From Streptomyces pseudovenezuelae (GTDB lineage: Bacteria > Actinomycetota > Actinomycetes > Streptomycetales > Streptomycetaceae): DNA of 64,000 nucleotides. The stretch is taken from positions 708,757-772,756 of the forward strand of contig NZ_KQ948147.1 of assembly GCF_001513955.1 (NCBI RefSeq), in the 5' to 3' direction. The translations under genes and the position numbers were made by a program. The notes below the pieces were generated by a model. That model ran no database searches. It saw nothing but the letters and a program-made list of their open reading frames with translations, and had not been told where the DNA came from. Positions 29,528 through 37,952 of this stretch are shown here, in pieces (positions within the stretch are counted from its first letter, which is position 1; each line of letters starts with the position of its first letter).

Positions 29528-31777
29528 ATGGGGGACAGCAGGCTCATCCAGGGGCGGTACCGGCTGCTCGACCTGATCGGGCGCGGCGGCATGGGCGAGG
29601 TGTGGCGGGCGCGCGACGAGTCCCTGGGCCGGCATGTCGCCGTGAAGTGTCTCAAGCCGCTGGGCGGGCAGCACGACCAGTCCTTCACCCGGGTCCTGCG
29701 GGAGCGGTTCCGGCGCGAGGCGCGCGTGGCCGCCGCCCTCAGCCACCGCGGCATCACGGTCGTCCATGACTTCGGCGAGTCGGACGGCGTCCTCTACCTG
29801 GTGATGGAGCTCCTGGACGGCCGCAACCTCAGCCAGCTCCTGGAGGACAACGAACAGCACCCCCTGCCCGTGTCCGACGTCATCGAGATCGCCGACCAGG
29901 TCGCCGCCGCGCTCGCCTACACCCACCAACAGGGCATCGTGCACCGGGACCTGAAGCCCGCCAACATCGTCCGGCTGACCGACGGCACCGTGAAGATCTG
30001 CGACTTCGGCATAGCCCGCCTCGGCCACGACGTCGACTTCACCTCCCGGCTGACCGGCACCGGCATCGCGATGGGCACCCCGCACTACATGTCACCGGAG
30101 CAGATAGGGGGTTCCGAGGTCGACCAGCGCAGCGACCTGTACTCCCTGGGGTGTGTGCTCTACGAGATCGCCACCGGGGCCCCGCCGTTCGACCTGGAGG
30201 ACGCCTGGGCGATCCTCGTCGGCCACCGCGACACCCCGCCCCGGCCGCCGCGCAGCCACCGCGCCGAACTCCCGGAGTACCTCGACAAGGTCATCCTCGA
30301 CCTGCTGGCCAAAGAGCCCGGACAACGCCCGCACGACGCACGGGAGCTGGGCCGCCGGATCACCCTGGGCCGCACCACCCCGGCGTACGTGCCCACCGTG
30401 GTGACCCCGCGGCCCGACCTCCGGCCGCCGGCCCCCTCCGAACCCGGCCGCCCCCGTGAGACCCGGCTGCCGTCCTGGACCCGGGGCATGACCACCGGCC
30501 ACAAGGCCACCGGCGCCGGACTCGTCACCACGCCCCCGGACGCCGGGGCCGGTCTGACCGGCGAGTGGATCGCCCGCCCCGCCGGCGGCCGCGTCGAGGA
30601 GCCCGCGCCGGACGAGCCGCCCCTGCCCTCGGCGCAGGCCCTGACGGCACTCGCCGGGCGGCACAACGCGGGGCTCAGCCTCGGGCGCCTGGGCCGGTGG
30701 GCCGAGGCCGGCGAGGTGCACCGCGCGGTCGCCGCCGAACGCGAGCACCTGCTCGGCCCCGACCACCCCGACACCCTGGCCAGCCACTACGAGGTCGCCT
30801 TCACCCTCAGCCGCACCGGCCGCGCCGCGGACGCCCTGCGCGCGTACAAGCACGTGGCCGCGACCAGGACCCGCACCCTGGGCGCCGACCACCCCGACAC
30901 CCTCGCCGCCCGCCAGGAAATGGCGTACGTCCTCGGCCAGTTGGGCCGCCACCTCGACGCCCACCAGGTCTACCACTCGGTGCTCGCGGCCCGGGAGCGC
31001 GGGATGGGCCCGGACCACCCCGACACCCTGCGCTGCCGCCACAACCTCGCCTTCAACCTCAGCCGGCTCGGCCGCCTGGAGGACTCCTACCGGATGGCCG
31101 TCGAGGTGGCCGCCGCGCGCGCCCGGGTGCTCGGTCCCCACCACCCCGACACGCTCGTCACCCGATACGAAGTGGCCTATGCGCTCGGCCAGTCGGGACG
31201 CTGGGCGGAAGCCCTGCAGACCTACCACGAGGTCGCCGAGGCGCGCGCCCGGGCCCTCGGCCCCGATCACCCCGACACCCTCGCCGCCCGCTACGAGGTC
31301 GGCATCAGCCTCGGCCGCCTCGGCCGCAGCGCGGACGCGCTGCGGCTCTACCGCGACCTGATCGAGGACCGCACCCGCGTCCACGGCCCCGCCCACCCCG
31401 AGACCCTGCGCGCCCGCCACGGCCTCGGCGTCAACCTCGGCCGCCTCGGCCGCTGGGAAGAGGCCCTCGCCGAGTCCCGGGACGTGTGCGCGATCCGCGC
31501 GCGCGTCCTAGGCCCCGACCATCCGGACACCCTGGTCAGCCGTCGCGAGGTCGCCGTGGGTCTCGGCTGGCTCGGCCGCTGGACGGACGCCCTCACCGAG
31601 TACCGCACCGTGGCCGCCGCCCGCGAGCGGGTCCTCGGCGCCGACCACCCCGACACCCTCGCCAGCCGCAACGACGAGGCGCACTGCCTGGAACAGCTCG
31701 GCCGGGGCGCGGAGGCGGTCGAGCTCTACCGCAGAGCGGCGCTGCTGCGCCGGCAGCGGGAGCCGGGAGCACTGTGA
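29528..31777 (+). CDS. Serine/threonine protein kinase with C-terminal TPR array
   Basis: A 749-residue Hanks-type kinase. The glycine loop is GRGGMGEVW (18-26), the ATP lysine is K40, the catalytic loop HRDLKPAN has Asp 141, DFGIA follows, and the domain ends near residue 275. A Pro-rich linker without a membrane helix leads to nine 42-residue tetratricopeptide units (about 372-745). Eight of these carry DHPDTL or close variants at their boundary, as in kinesin-light-chain TPRs. The protein is therefore cytosolic, with the TPRs probably recruiting substrates or sensing a ligand. The ATG at 29528 follows GCAGGAG. It lies 61 bp after the MpaB gene. Confidence 0.93.
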   Translation: MGDSRLIQGRYRLLDLIGRGGMGEVWRARDESLGRHVAVKCLKPLGGQHDQSFTRVLRERFRREARVAAALSHRGITVVHDFGESDGVLYLVMELLDGRNLSQLLEDNEQHPLPVSDVIEIADQVAAALAYTHQQGIVHRDLKPANIVRLTDGTVKICDFGIARLGHDVDFTSRLTGTGIAMGTPHYMSPEQIGGSEVDQRSDLYSLGCVLYEIATGAPPFDLEDAWAILVGHRDTPPRPPRSHRAELPEYLDKVILDLLAKEPGQRPHDARELGRRITLGRTTPAYVPTVVTPRPDLRPPAPSEPGRPRETRLPSWTRGMTTGHKATGAGLVTTPPDAGAGLTGEWIARPAGGRVEEPAPDEPPLPSAQALTALAGRHNAGLSLGRLGRWAEAGEVHRAVAAEREHLLGPDHPDTLASHYEVAFTLSRTGRAADALRAYKHVAATRTRTLGADHPDTLAARQEMAYVLGQLGRHLDAHQVYHSVLAARERGMGPDHPDTLRCRHNLAFNLSRLGRLEDSYRMAVEVAAARARVLGPHHPDTLVTRYEVAYALGQSGRWAEALQTYHEVAEARARALGPDHPDTLAARYEVGISLGRLGRSADALRLYRDLIEDRTRVHGPAHPETLRARHGLGVNLGRLGRWEEALAESRDVCAIRARVLGPDHPDTLVSRREVAVGLGWLGRWTDALTEYRTVAAARERVLGADHPDTLASRNDEAHCLEQLGRGAEAVELYRRAALLRRQREPGAL

Positions 31778-31843
31778 CCCGGGGCGTGGGCCGGGTGCGC
31801 TCCCCCTCTGGCCGACCTAGATCACCACGTGTTACGAAGAACC

Positions 31844-33415
31844 ATGCCTGCACACGAGGGACTCCACCGCCGCTACGACGCCGTCATCGTCGGCGGAGGT
31901 CACAACGGACTGGTCGCCGCCGCCTATCTGGCCCGGGCCGGGCGGTCCGTACTGGTCCTGGAGCGGCTCGGGAACACCGGGGGAGCGGCGGTGTCCACGC
32001 GCCCCTTCGCCGGAGTGGACGCCCGGCTGTCCCGGTACTCGTACCTGGTCAGCCTGCTGCCCAGGAAGATCGTCCGCGATCTCGGCCTGGACTTCCGCGT
32101 CCGCACCCGCAACGTCTCGTCGTACACCCCCGTGGAACGCGACGGCAGGCCGACCGGACTGCTCGTCGGCGGCGGCGAGCGCCGCACCCGGGAGGCCTTC
32201 GCCCGGCTCACCGGCGGTGAAGGCGAGTACCGGGCCTGGCAGCGGTTCTACGACATGACGGGCCGGGTGGCCCAGCGGGTGTTCCCCACGCTCACCGAAC
32301 CGCTGCCCACCCGGGACGAACTGCGCCTGCGGGTGGACGACGAGGAGGCATGGCGGGTCCTGTTCGAGGAGCCGATCGGTGTTGCCGTGGAGGACCGTTT
32401 CGCCGACGACCTGGTCCGGGGTGTGGTCCTGACCGACGCGCTCATCGGCACCTTCGCCGACGCCCACGACCCCTCCCTCAAGCAGAACCGCTGCTTCCTC
32501 TACCACGTGATCGGCGGCGGGACCGGCGCCTGGGACGTGCCCGTCGGCGGCATGGGCGCCCTCACGGACGCCCTGGCCACGGCGGCACGCCAGGCCGGCG
32601 CGGTGCTCGCCACCGGCCACGAGGTCATGGGGATCTCCGCGGACGGCAGCTCCGCGGAGATCACGTACCGCACCGCCGAGGGCGAGGGCACCGTCGCGGC
32701 CCGGCACGTCCTGGTCAACGCCTCCCCGCGGGAACTCGCCGCGCTCACCGGCGACCTGCCGCCCACGCCCACCGAGGGCGCCCAGCTCAAGGTCAACGTC
32801 CTCCTCAAGCGGCTCCCGCGGCTGCGCGACAGCGAGGTCGATCCGCGCGAGGCGTTCTCCGGCACCTTCCACATCGCCGAGGGCTACCAGCAGCTGGCCA
32901 CCGCCCATGCCGAGGCCGCCGCCGGCCGGCTCCCCACCGCCCCGCCCTCCGAGATCTACTGCCACTCCCTCACCGACCCGACGATCCTCGGCCCGGACCT
33001 CGTCGAGCAGGGCTACCAGACCCTCACCCTGTTCGGCCTGCACACCCCGGCCAGGCTCTTCGACCGGGACAACGACGCCGTACGGGAGGAACTCCTCAAG
33101 TCCACCCTCGCCCAGCTCGACGCCCACCTCGCCGAGCCGCTGGCCGACTGCGTGGCCACGGACGCGGACGGCCGGCCGTGCATCGAGGCGAAGACCCCGC
33201 TCGACCTGGAGCGGGACCTGCGGCTGCCCGGCGGCAACATCTTCCACCGCGAACTGTCCTGGCCGTACGCCGAGGAGGGCACCGGCCGGTGGGGCGTGGA
33301 GACCCGGCACCCGAACGTGCTGCTGTGCGGGGCGGGCGCGGTGCGCGGCGGCGGGGTGAGCGGGGTGCCGGGGCACAACGCGGCGATGGCCGTGCTGGAG
33401 GAGCTCGGCGGCTGA
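31844..33415 (+). CDS. FAD-dependent phytoene-desaturase-like oxidoreductase
   Basis: A 523-residue flavoprotein. The N-terminal dinucleotide motif is VIVGGGHNGLVAAAYLARAG with VLVLERLGNTGGAAVS, and the C-terminal FAD part is VLLCGAGAVRGGGVSGVPGHNAAMAVL. This is the layout of the CrtI/PYROXD2 group, which includes carotenoid desaturases and isomerases but also many proteins of unknown substrate. No other carotenoid gene is near. GHNGL in place of the common GAGIGGL puts it with the PYROXD2-like branch. The ATG at 31844 has only a weak ribosome-binding site. Confidence 0.85.
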   Translation: MPAHEGLHRRYDAVIVGGGHNGLVAAAYLARAGRSVLVLERLGNTGGAAVSTRPFAGVDARLSRYSYLVSLLPRKIVRDLGLDFRVRTRNVSSYTPVERDGRPTGLLVGGGERRTREAFARLTGGEGEYRAWQRFYDMTGRVAQRVFPTLTEPLPTRDELRLRVDDEEAWRVLFEEPIGVAVEDRFADDLVRGVVLTDALIGTFADAHDPSLKQNRCFLYHVIGGGTGAWDVPVGGMGALTDALATAARQAGAVLATGHEVMGISADGSSAEITYRTAEGEGTVAARHVLVNASPRELAALTGDLPPTPTEGAQLKVNVLLKRLPRLRDSEVDPREAFSGTFHIAEGYQQLATAHAEAAAGRLPTAPPSEIYCHSLTDPTILGPDLVEQGYQTLTLFGLHTPARLFDRDNDAVREELLKSTLAQLDAHLAEPLADCVATDADGRPCIEAKTPLDLERDLRLPGGNIFHRELSWPYAEEGTGRWGVETRHPNVLLCGAGAVRGGGVSGVPGHNAAMAVLEELGG

Positions 33416-33437
33416 AGCGCCCCGCCCGCCGGCGTTC

Positions 33438-34217
33438 TCAGGCCCGGCTGCCCCCGTCGACCTGGAGCACCACGCCGGTCACGTACGAGGCACGGTCGCT
33501 CAGGAGCCAGGCCGCGGCCTCGGCGATCTCGGCCGGGTGGGCGCCGCGGCCCAGCGGGGTCTGCGCGACGAGCTGCTCGACGATGCCCGGGGAGCTTGTC
33601 TCCCACTCGTCGATCATCTCCGTCATCGTGGTGCCGGGGGCGACGGCGTTGACCCGGATGCCCTCCGGGCCGTACGTGGCGGCGGCTGAGGCGGTCAGGC
33701 TGTTGACCGCCCGCTTGGCGGCGCCGTACGCGGGCAGCCAGGGGTTGGCCATCAGGCTGCCGATACTGGAGTTGTTGACGATCGCGCCCGTCCCGGCGGT
33801 GGCCCGGATCGCGGCGATCTCGGCGTTCATCGCCAGCCAGGGGCCCTTGAGGTTGACGGAGATGACGTGGTCGAACTCGGCCTCGGACAGCTGGTCCAGG
33901 GGGCCGGGCCGCTGAATGGTCGCGCCGTTGTTGAAGGCGACGTCGAGCCTGCCGTACAGCTCGACGGCCCGGTCCACGGCGGCCCGGATGCTCGCCGGGT
34001 CGGCCAGGTCGCAGTGGACGTGGTCGGCGGTGCCGCCCGCGGCGCGGATCTCCTCGGTGACCGCCTTGAGTTCGGTCTCGGTGCGGGCCGCGAGCAGCAC
34101 ACGGGCGCCTTCGCGGGCGAACAGCCGCGCGGCCGCGGCGCCGATCCCGCGTCCGGCGCCGGTGACGAAGGCGACCTTGTCGGCGAGCAGAGCAGTGGTG
34201 GTCGTGGTGTTGTCCAT
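33438..34217 (-). CDS. Short-chain dehydrogenase/reductase
   Basis: A 259-residue SDR with VTGAGRGIGAAAARLFAREGA, the AARTETELK segment suggesting NADP(H), FNNGA as the NAG equivalent, NNSSIGSL with the catalytic Ser, YGAAKRA with Tyr and Lys, and a C-terminus ending VTGVVLQVDGGSRA. The long-form start is the ATG at 34217, preceded by intergenic DNA. It converges with the flavoprotein gene (22 bp between stops) and is divergent from a MmyB-type regulator. Confidence 0.9.
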   Translation of the reverse strand: MDNTTTTTALLADKVAFVTGAGRGIGAAAARLFAREGARVLLAARTETELKAVTEEIRAAGGTADHVHCDLADPASIRAAVDRAVELYGRLDVAFNNGATIQRPGPLDQLSEAEFDHVISVNLKGPWLAMNAEIAAIRATAGTGAIVNNSSIGSLMANPWLPAYGAAKRAVNSLTASAAATYGPEGIRVNAVAPGTTMTEMIDEWETSSPGIVEQLVAQTPLGRGAHPAEIAEAAAWLLSDRASYVTGVVLQVDGGSRA

Positions 34218-34250
34218 GCCGACGAGCCTGCTGCCGGTGCCCCGGCTCAT

Positions 34251-34271
34251 CCAGGCATCGGCAGTACCTGG
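34251..34271. promoter_or_regulatory. Inverted repeat in the SDR/XRE divergent promoter
   Basis: CCAGG-N11-CCTGG lies midway between the starts of the SDR gene (34217) and the regulator (34305). This position suits a site from which the MmyB-type regulator controls both genes. Short arms make the call tentative. Confidence 0.35.
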
Positions 34272-34304
34272 CTGGGCACCGCGGCGCCCGCGCACACTGG
34301 GAGC

Positions 34305-35156
34305 GTGGACCGACGAGAACTGGCTGACTTCCTGCGCAGCCGGCGCGAGCGCATCACCCCCGCCGACGTGGGGCTGGCCGCCGGGCCGCGCCGCCGCACC
34401 CCGGGCCTGCGCCGCGAGGAGGTGGCGCAGCTCGCGTACATCTCCACCGAGTACTACACCCGGCTGGAGCAGGCACGCGCACCCCGTCCCTCCCTGGAGG
34501 TACTGGCGCAGGTCGCCCGTGCCCTGCGCCTGTCGGACGCCGAACGGGACCACCTCCACCATCTCGCCGGCACCCCGCCGGGCCCGCCGCCCGGTCCCTC
34601 CCGCGAGGTCCGCCAGAGCATCGTCGACCTGTTGCACCGGCTGCCGCAGGCCGCAGCGATCGTCATCTCGGCCGCCCACGAGGTCATCGCCTGGAACGAC
34701 CTGGCCGCGGCCCTCATGGAGGACTTCTCCGCCCTCTCGCGCCGTGACCGCAACCTGGTCCGGCGGGCCTTCCTCGGTCCGCACCCGAAAAGCGGGCGCC
34801 TGTACGGGGTGTCGGACGGTGCGGAGTTCGCCATCTCCTCGGTCCAGCATCTGCGCGCCGCCTCCGCCCGCTATCCCGGCGATGCCGAGCTGACCGGTCT
34901 GGTGGCCGAACTCCTCGACGGCAGCGAGGAGTTCGCCGCACTGTGGGCGGCCCACGACGTCACGGCCAGCCCCACCCTGTGCAAGACCTTCCACCACCCC
35001 GTGGTCGGCGCGGTCGTCGTCAACTGCGATGTCCTGGACATCGCCGACCGCGACCAGCGGGTCGTGATCTACACGGCCGCTCCCGGCTCCCCCTCCGAGG
35101 AGGCGCTACGGCTGCTCTCGGTCGTCGGCACCCAGCGCCTGGACGTCCCCGGCTGA
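34305..35156 (+). CDS. XRE-family regulator with MmyB-type ligand-binding domain
   Basis: A 283-residue paralogue of the regulator at 8706, with the same helix-turn-helix core RTPGLRREEVAQLAYISTEYYTRLEQAR and MmyB domain (IVISAAHEVIAWNDLAAALM; FHHPVVGAVVVNCDVL; APGSPSEEALRLL). The GTG at 34305 (VDRRELADFL) was chosen as the first residue of the conserved domain. It reads away from an SDR gene exactly as the 8706 gene does. Confidence 0.88.
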   Translation: MDRRELADFLRSRRERITPADVGLAAGPRRRTPGLRREEVAQLAYISTEYYTRLEQARAPRPSLEVLAQVARALRLSDAERDHLHHLAGTPPGPPPGPSREVRQSIVDLLHRLPQAAAIVISAAHEVIAWNDLAAALMEDFSALSRRDRNLVRRAFLGPHPKSGRLYGVSDGAEFAISSVQHLRAASARYPGDAELTGLVAELLDGSEEFAALWAAHDVTASPTLCKTFHHPVVGAVVVNCDVLDIADRDQRVVIYTAAPGSPSEEALRLLSVVGTQRLDVPG

Positions 35157-35221
35157 GCCCTCCACCCGCGGACGCCGATTCCGACGGGCCGCATCCGACG
35201 GGCCGAATCCGGCGACGTGAA

Positions 35222-35248
35222 TCTGACGGAGCATCAGAAAACCTCTTC
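35222..35248 (+). promoter_or_regulatory. Extended operator TCTGAC-N5-ATCAGAAAACC before the NMO gene
   Basis: The 17-bp palindrome TCTGACGGAGCATCAGA (35222-35238) runs on into AAAACCTC. The same element, palindrome plus AAAACC, occurs at 46373-46395 between the fadD19-like and echA19-like genes. It ends 43 bp before the NMO start codon. Probably the site of a TetR-type repressor encoded elsewhere. Confidence 0.65.
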
Positions 35249-35280
35249 CGTCGTCCGGAGGTCTGCGGCATCCTGCGGCC

Positions 35281-36390
35281 ATGCAGACGGAGCTGAGCAA
35301 GAAACTGGGAGTCGAGCACGCCGTCTTCGGCTTCACGCCGTTCCCCGCCGTCGCCGCGGCCATCAGCCGGGCCGGCGGTTTCGGAGTGCTCGGCGCGGTC
35401 CGCTACACGGCCCCCGACGAGCTCAAACGCGACCTCGACTGGATCGAGGCCCACGTCGACGGCAAGCCGTACGGCCTGGACGTCGTCATGCCCGCCAAGA
35501 AGGTCGAAGGGGTGACCGAGGCGGACGTCGAGGCGATGATCCCCGAGGGGCACCGGCAGTTCGTCAGGGACACCCTCGCCAAGTACGGCGTGCCCGAGCT
35601 CGCCGAGGGCGAGGCGTCGGGGTGGCGCATCACGGGCTGGATGGAGCAGGTCGCCCGCAACCAGCTGGACGTCGCCTTCGACTATCCGATCCGGCTGCTC
35701 GCCAACGCCCTCGGCTCCCCGCCCGCCGACGTGGTGGCCCGCGCGCATGAACAGAACGTCCTCGTGGCGGCGCTCGCGGGCAGCGCCCGGCACGCGGTGA
35801 AGCACAAGGAGGGCGGCATCGACATCGTGGTCGCGCAGGGCTACGAGGCCGGCGGCCACACCGGTGACATCGCCTCCATGGTCCTCACCCCCGACGTCGT
35901 CGACGCCGTGGACCCGCTGCCCGTGCTGGCGGCGGGCGGCATCGGCAGCGGTCAGCAGGTGGCGGCCGCACTGGCACTCGGCGCCCAGGGCGTGTGGCTG
36001 GGCTCCCTGTGGCTGACCACCACCGAGGCCGAACTGCCCTCGCCCAAGCTGATCGAGAAACTGTTCGCGGCCGGCTCCGGCGACACCGTCCGCTCCCGCG
36101 CGCTGACCGGGAAGCCCGCGCGCCAGCTCCGTACCGAATGGACCGACGCCTGGGACTCCGCCGACGGGCCGGGCACCCTGCCCATGCCCCTGCAGGGTCT
36201 GCTGGTCGCCGACGCCGTCTCGCGCATCCAGAAGTACGAGGTGGAGCCCCTCCTGGGCACCCCCGTCGGCCAGATCGTCGGCCGGATGACCAGCGAACGC
36301 AGTGTCCAGGCCGTCTTCGACGACCTCACCCGCGGCTTCGAGGAAGCCGTCGATCGCATCAACCGCATCGCCGGAAGGAGCGGCCAGTGA
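35281..36390 (+). CDS. NMO-type FMN oxidoreductase (nitronate monooxygenase family)
   Basis: A 369-residue TIM-barrel flavoprotein. N-terminal FGFTPFPAVAAAISRAGGFGVLG, the catalytic-loop YEAGGHTGDIASM, and the phosphate-binding AAGGIGSGQQVAAALALGAQ define the family. True nitronate monooxygenases share this fold with the mycobacterial enzyme IpdC (Rv3553), which acts on sterol-derived CoA esters. The company of an acyl-CoA ligase, whose GTG start overlaps this stop, favours a CoA-ester substrate over nitroalkanes. That is inference. It lies behind the TCTGAC-N5-RTCAGA operator. Confidence 0.85.
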   Translation: MQTELSKKLGVEHAVFGFTPFPAVAAAISRAGGFGVLGAVRYTAPDELKRDLDWIEAHVDGKPYGLDVVMPAKKVEGVTEADVEAMIPEGHRQFVRDTLAKYGVPELAEGEASGWRITGWMEQVARNQLDVAFDYPIRLLANALGSPPADVVARAHEQNVLVAALAGSARHAVKHKEGGIDIVVAQGYEAGGHTGDIASMVLTPDVVDAVDPLPVLAAGGIGSGQQVAAALALGAQGVWLGSLWLTTTEAELPSPKLIEKLFAAGSGDTVRSRALTGKPARQLRTEWTDAWDSADGPGTLPMPLQGLLVADAVSRIQKYEVEPLLGTPVGQIVGRMTSERSVQAVFDDLTRGFEEAVDRINRIAGRSGQ

Positions 36391-37940
36391 CGAGCACGCC
36401 TCCCGCGGGCTTCTGGGCCCAGGCCGCCCAGGACCCCTCCCGTACGGTCCTCATCGCCCCCGACGGCACGCCCTGGACCGCGGGCCGCCTCCTGGGAGCC
36501 GCCAACCAGCTGGTGCACGGCCTGCGGGCCGCCGGCCTCGAACGCGGGGACGCCTTCGCCGTCGTCCTGCCCAACAGCGCGGAGTTCTTCACCGCGCACC
36601 TCGCCGCCAGCCAGGCCGGTCTCTACCTGGTCCCGATCAACCACCACTTCGTCGCCCCCGAGATCGCATGGATCGTCGCCGACTCCGGAGCCAAGGTGCT
36701 CCTCGCCCACGAACGCTTCGCCGACGCGGCGCGGCAGGCGGCCGACGAGGCGGACCTCCCGGTGAGCCACCGGTACACCGTCGGGGAGATCGAGGGCTTC
36801 CGCCCCTACGCCGAACTCCTTGACGGGCAACCGGAGTCGGCACCCGAGGACCGCGAACTCGGCTGGGTCATGAACTACACCTCCGGGACGACGGGCCGCC
36901 CCCGCGGCATCCGCAGGCCGCTGCCCGGCAAGCGGCCGGAGGAGGCGTACCTCGGCGGCTTCCTCGGCATCTTCGGCATCCAGCCCTTCGGCGACAACGT
37001 CCACCTCGTCTGCTCGCCGCTCTACCACACCGCCGTCCTGCAGTTCGCGGCCGCGTCCCTGCACATCGGCCACCCTCTGGTCCTCATGGACAAGTGGACG
37101 CCCGAGGAGATGCTGCGGCTGATCGACGCCCACCGGTGCACCCACACCCACATGGTCCCGACCCAGTTCCACCGGCTGCTGGCCCTGCCCGAGGACGTCC
37201 GGGCACGCTACGACGTCTCGTCCATGCGGCACGCCATCCACGGCGCCGCCCCCTGCCCCGACCACGTCAAACGGGCGATGCTCGACTGGTGGGGGCCCTG
37301 TGTGGAGGAGTACTACGCGGCCAGTGAGGGCGGCGGTGCCTTCGCGACCGCCGAGGACTGGCTGAAGAAGCCCGGCACGGTCGGCAAGGCCTGGCCCATC
37401 AGCGAGCTCGCGATCTTCGACGACGACGGCAACCGGCTGCCGCCCGGTGAACTGGGCACCGTGTACCTGAAGATGAACACCGGCGGCTTCGCGTACCACA
37501 AGGACGAGGCCAAGACGAAGAAGAACCGCATCGGCGACTTCTTCACCGTCGGCGACCTCGGCCTCCTCGACGAGGACGGCTATCTCTTCCTCCGCGACCG
37601 CAAGATCGACATGATCATCTCGGGCGGGGTCAACATCTACCCCGCCGAGATCGAGTCCGTGCTGCTCCAGCATCCCGCCGTCGCCGACGCCGCCGCCTTC
37701 GGCATCCCGCACGACGACTGGGGCGAGGAGGTCAAGGCCGTGGTGGAAGCGGCCCCGGGGCACACCCCCGGGCCGGACCTGGCCGGCGACATCCTCGCCC
37801 ACTGCGCCGCGCAACTCGCGGGCTACAAGCGCCCGAAGAGCGTCGACTTCATCACCGAGATGCCCCGCGACCCCAACGGCAAGCTGTACAAGCGGCGCCT
37901 GCGGGACCCGTACTGGGAGGGGCGCCCGCGACCGGTGTGA
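36387..37940 (+). CDS. Acyl-CoA synthetase (FadD4-like AMP-forming ligase)
   Basis: A 517-residue AMP-forming ligase with P-loop NYTSGTTGRPRGI, substrate-side CSPLYHTAVLQFAAASLHIG, EYYAASEGGG as the A5 region, TVGDLGLLDEDGYLFLRDRKIDMII and a C-terminal NGKLYKRRLRDPYW whose Lys is the adenylation residue. It activates a carboxylate to its CoA ester; chain type is unknown. Sequence style resembles mycobacterial FadD4. The GTG start overlaps the NMO stop (GTGA), so both enzymes are made together. It converges with the acylase gene 12 bp away. Confidence 0.88.
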   Translation: MTSTPPAGFWAQAAQDPSRTVLIAPDGTPWTAGRLLGAANQLVHGLRAAGLERGDAFAVVLPNSAEFFTAHLAASQAGLYLVPINHHFVAPEIAWIVADSGAKVLLAHERFADAARQAADEADLPVSHRYTVGEIEGFRPYAELLDGQPESAPEDRELGWVMNYTSGTTGRPRGIRRPLPGKRPEEAYLGGFLGIFGIQPFGDNVHLVCSPLYHTAVLQFAAASLHIGHPLVLMDKWTPEEMLRLIDAHRCTHTHMVPTQFHRLLALPEDVRARYDVSSMRHAIHGAAPCPDHVKRAMLDWWGPCVEEYYAASEGGGAFATAEDWLKKPGTVGKAWPISELAIFDDDGNRLPPGELGTVYLKMNTGGFAYHKDEAKTKKNRIGDFFTVGDLGLLDEDGYLFLRDRKIDMIISGGVNIYPAEIESVLLQHPAVADAAAFGIPHDDWGEEVKAVVEAAPGHTPGPDLAGDILAHCAAQLAGYKRPKSVDFITEMPRDPNGKLYKRRLRDPYWEGRPRPV

Positions 37941-37952
37941 GCCCGCCCGGCG

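Noticed and set aside
31844-33415. Carotenoid biosynthesis locus
   Set aside because: The flavoprotein only shares the CrtI fold and has the PYROXD2-like GHNGL variant; no crtE, crtB or crtY-like gene is in the window.
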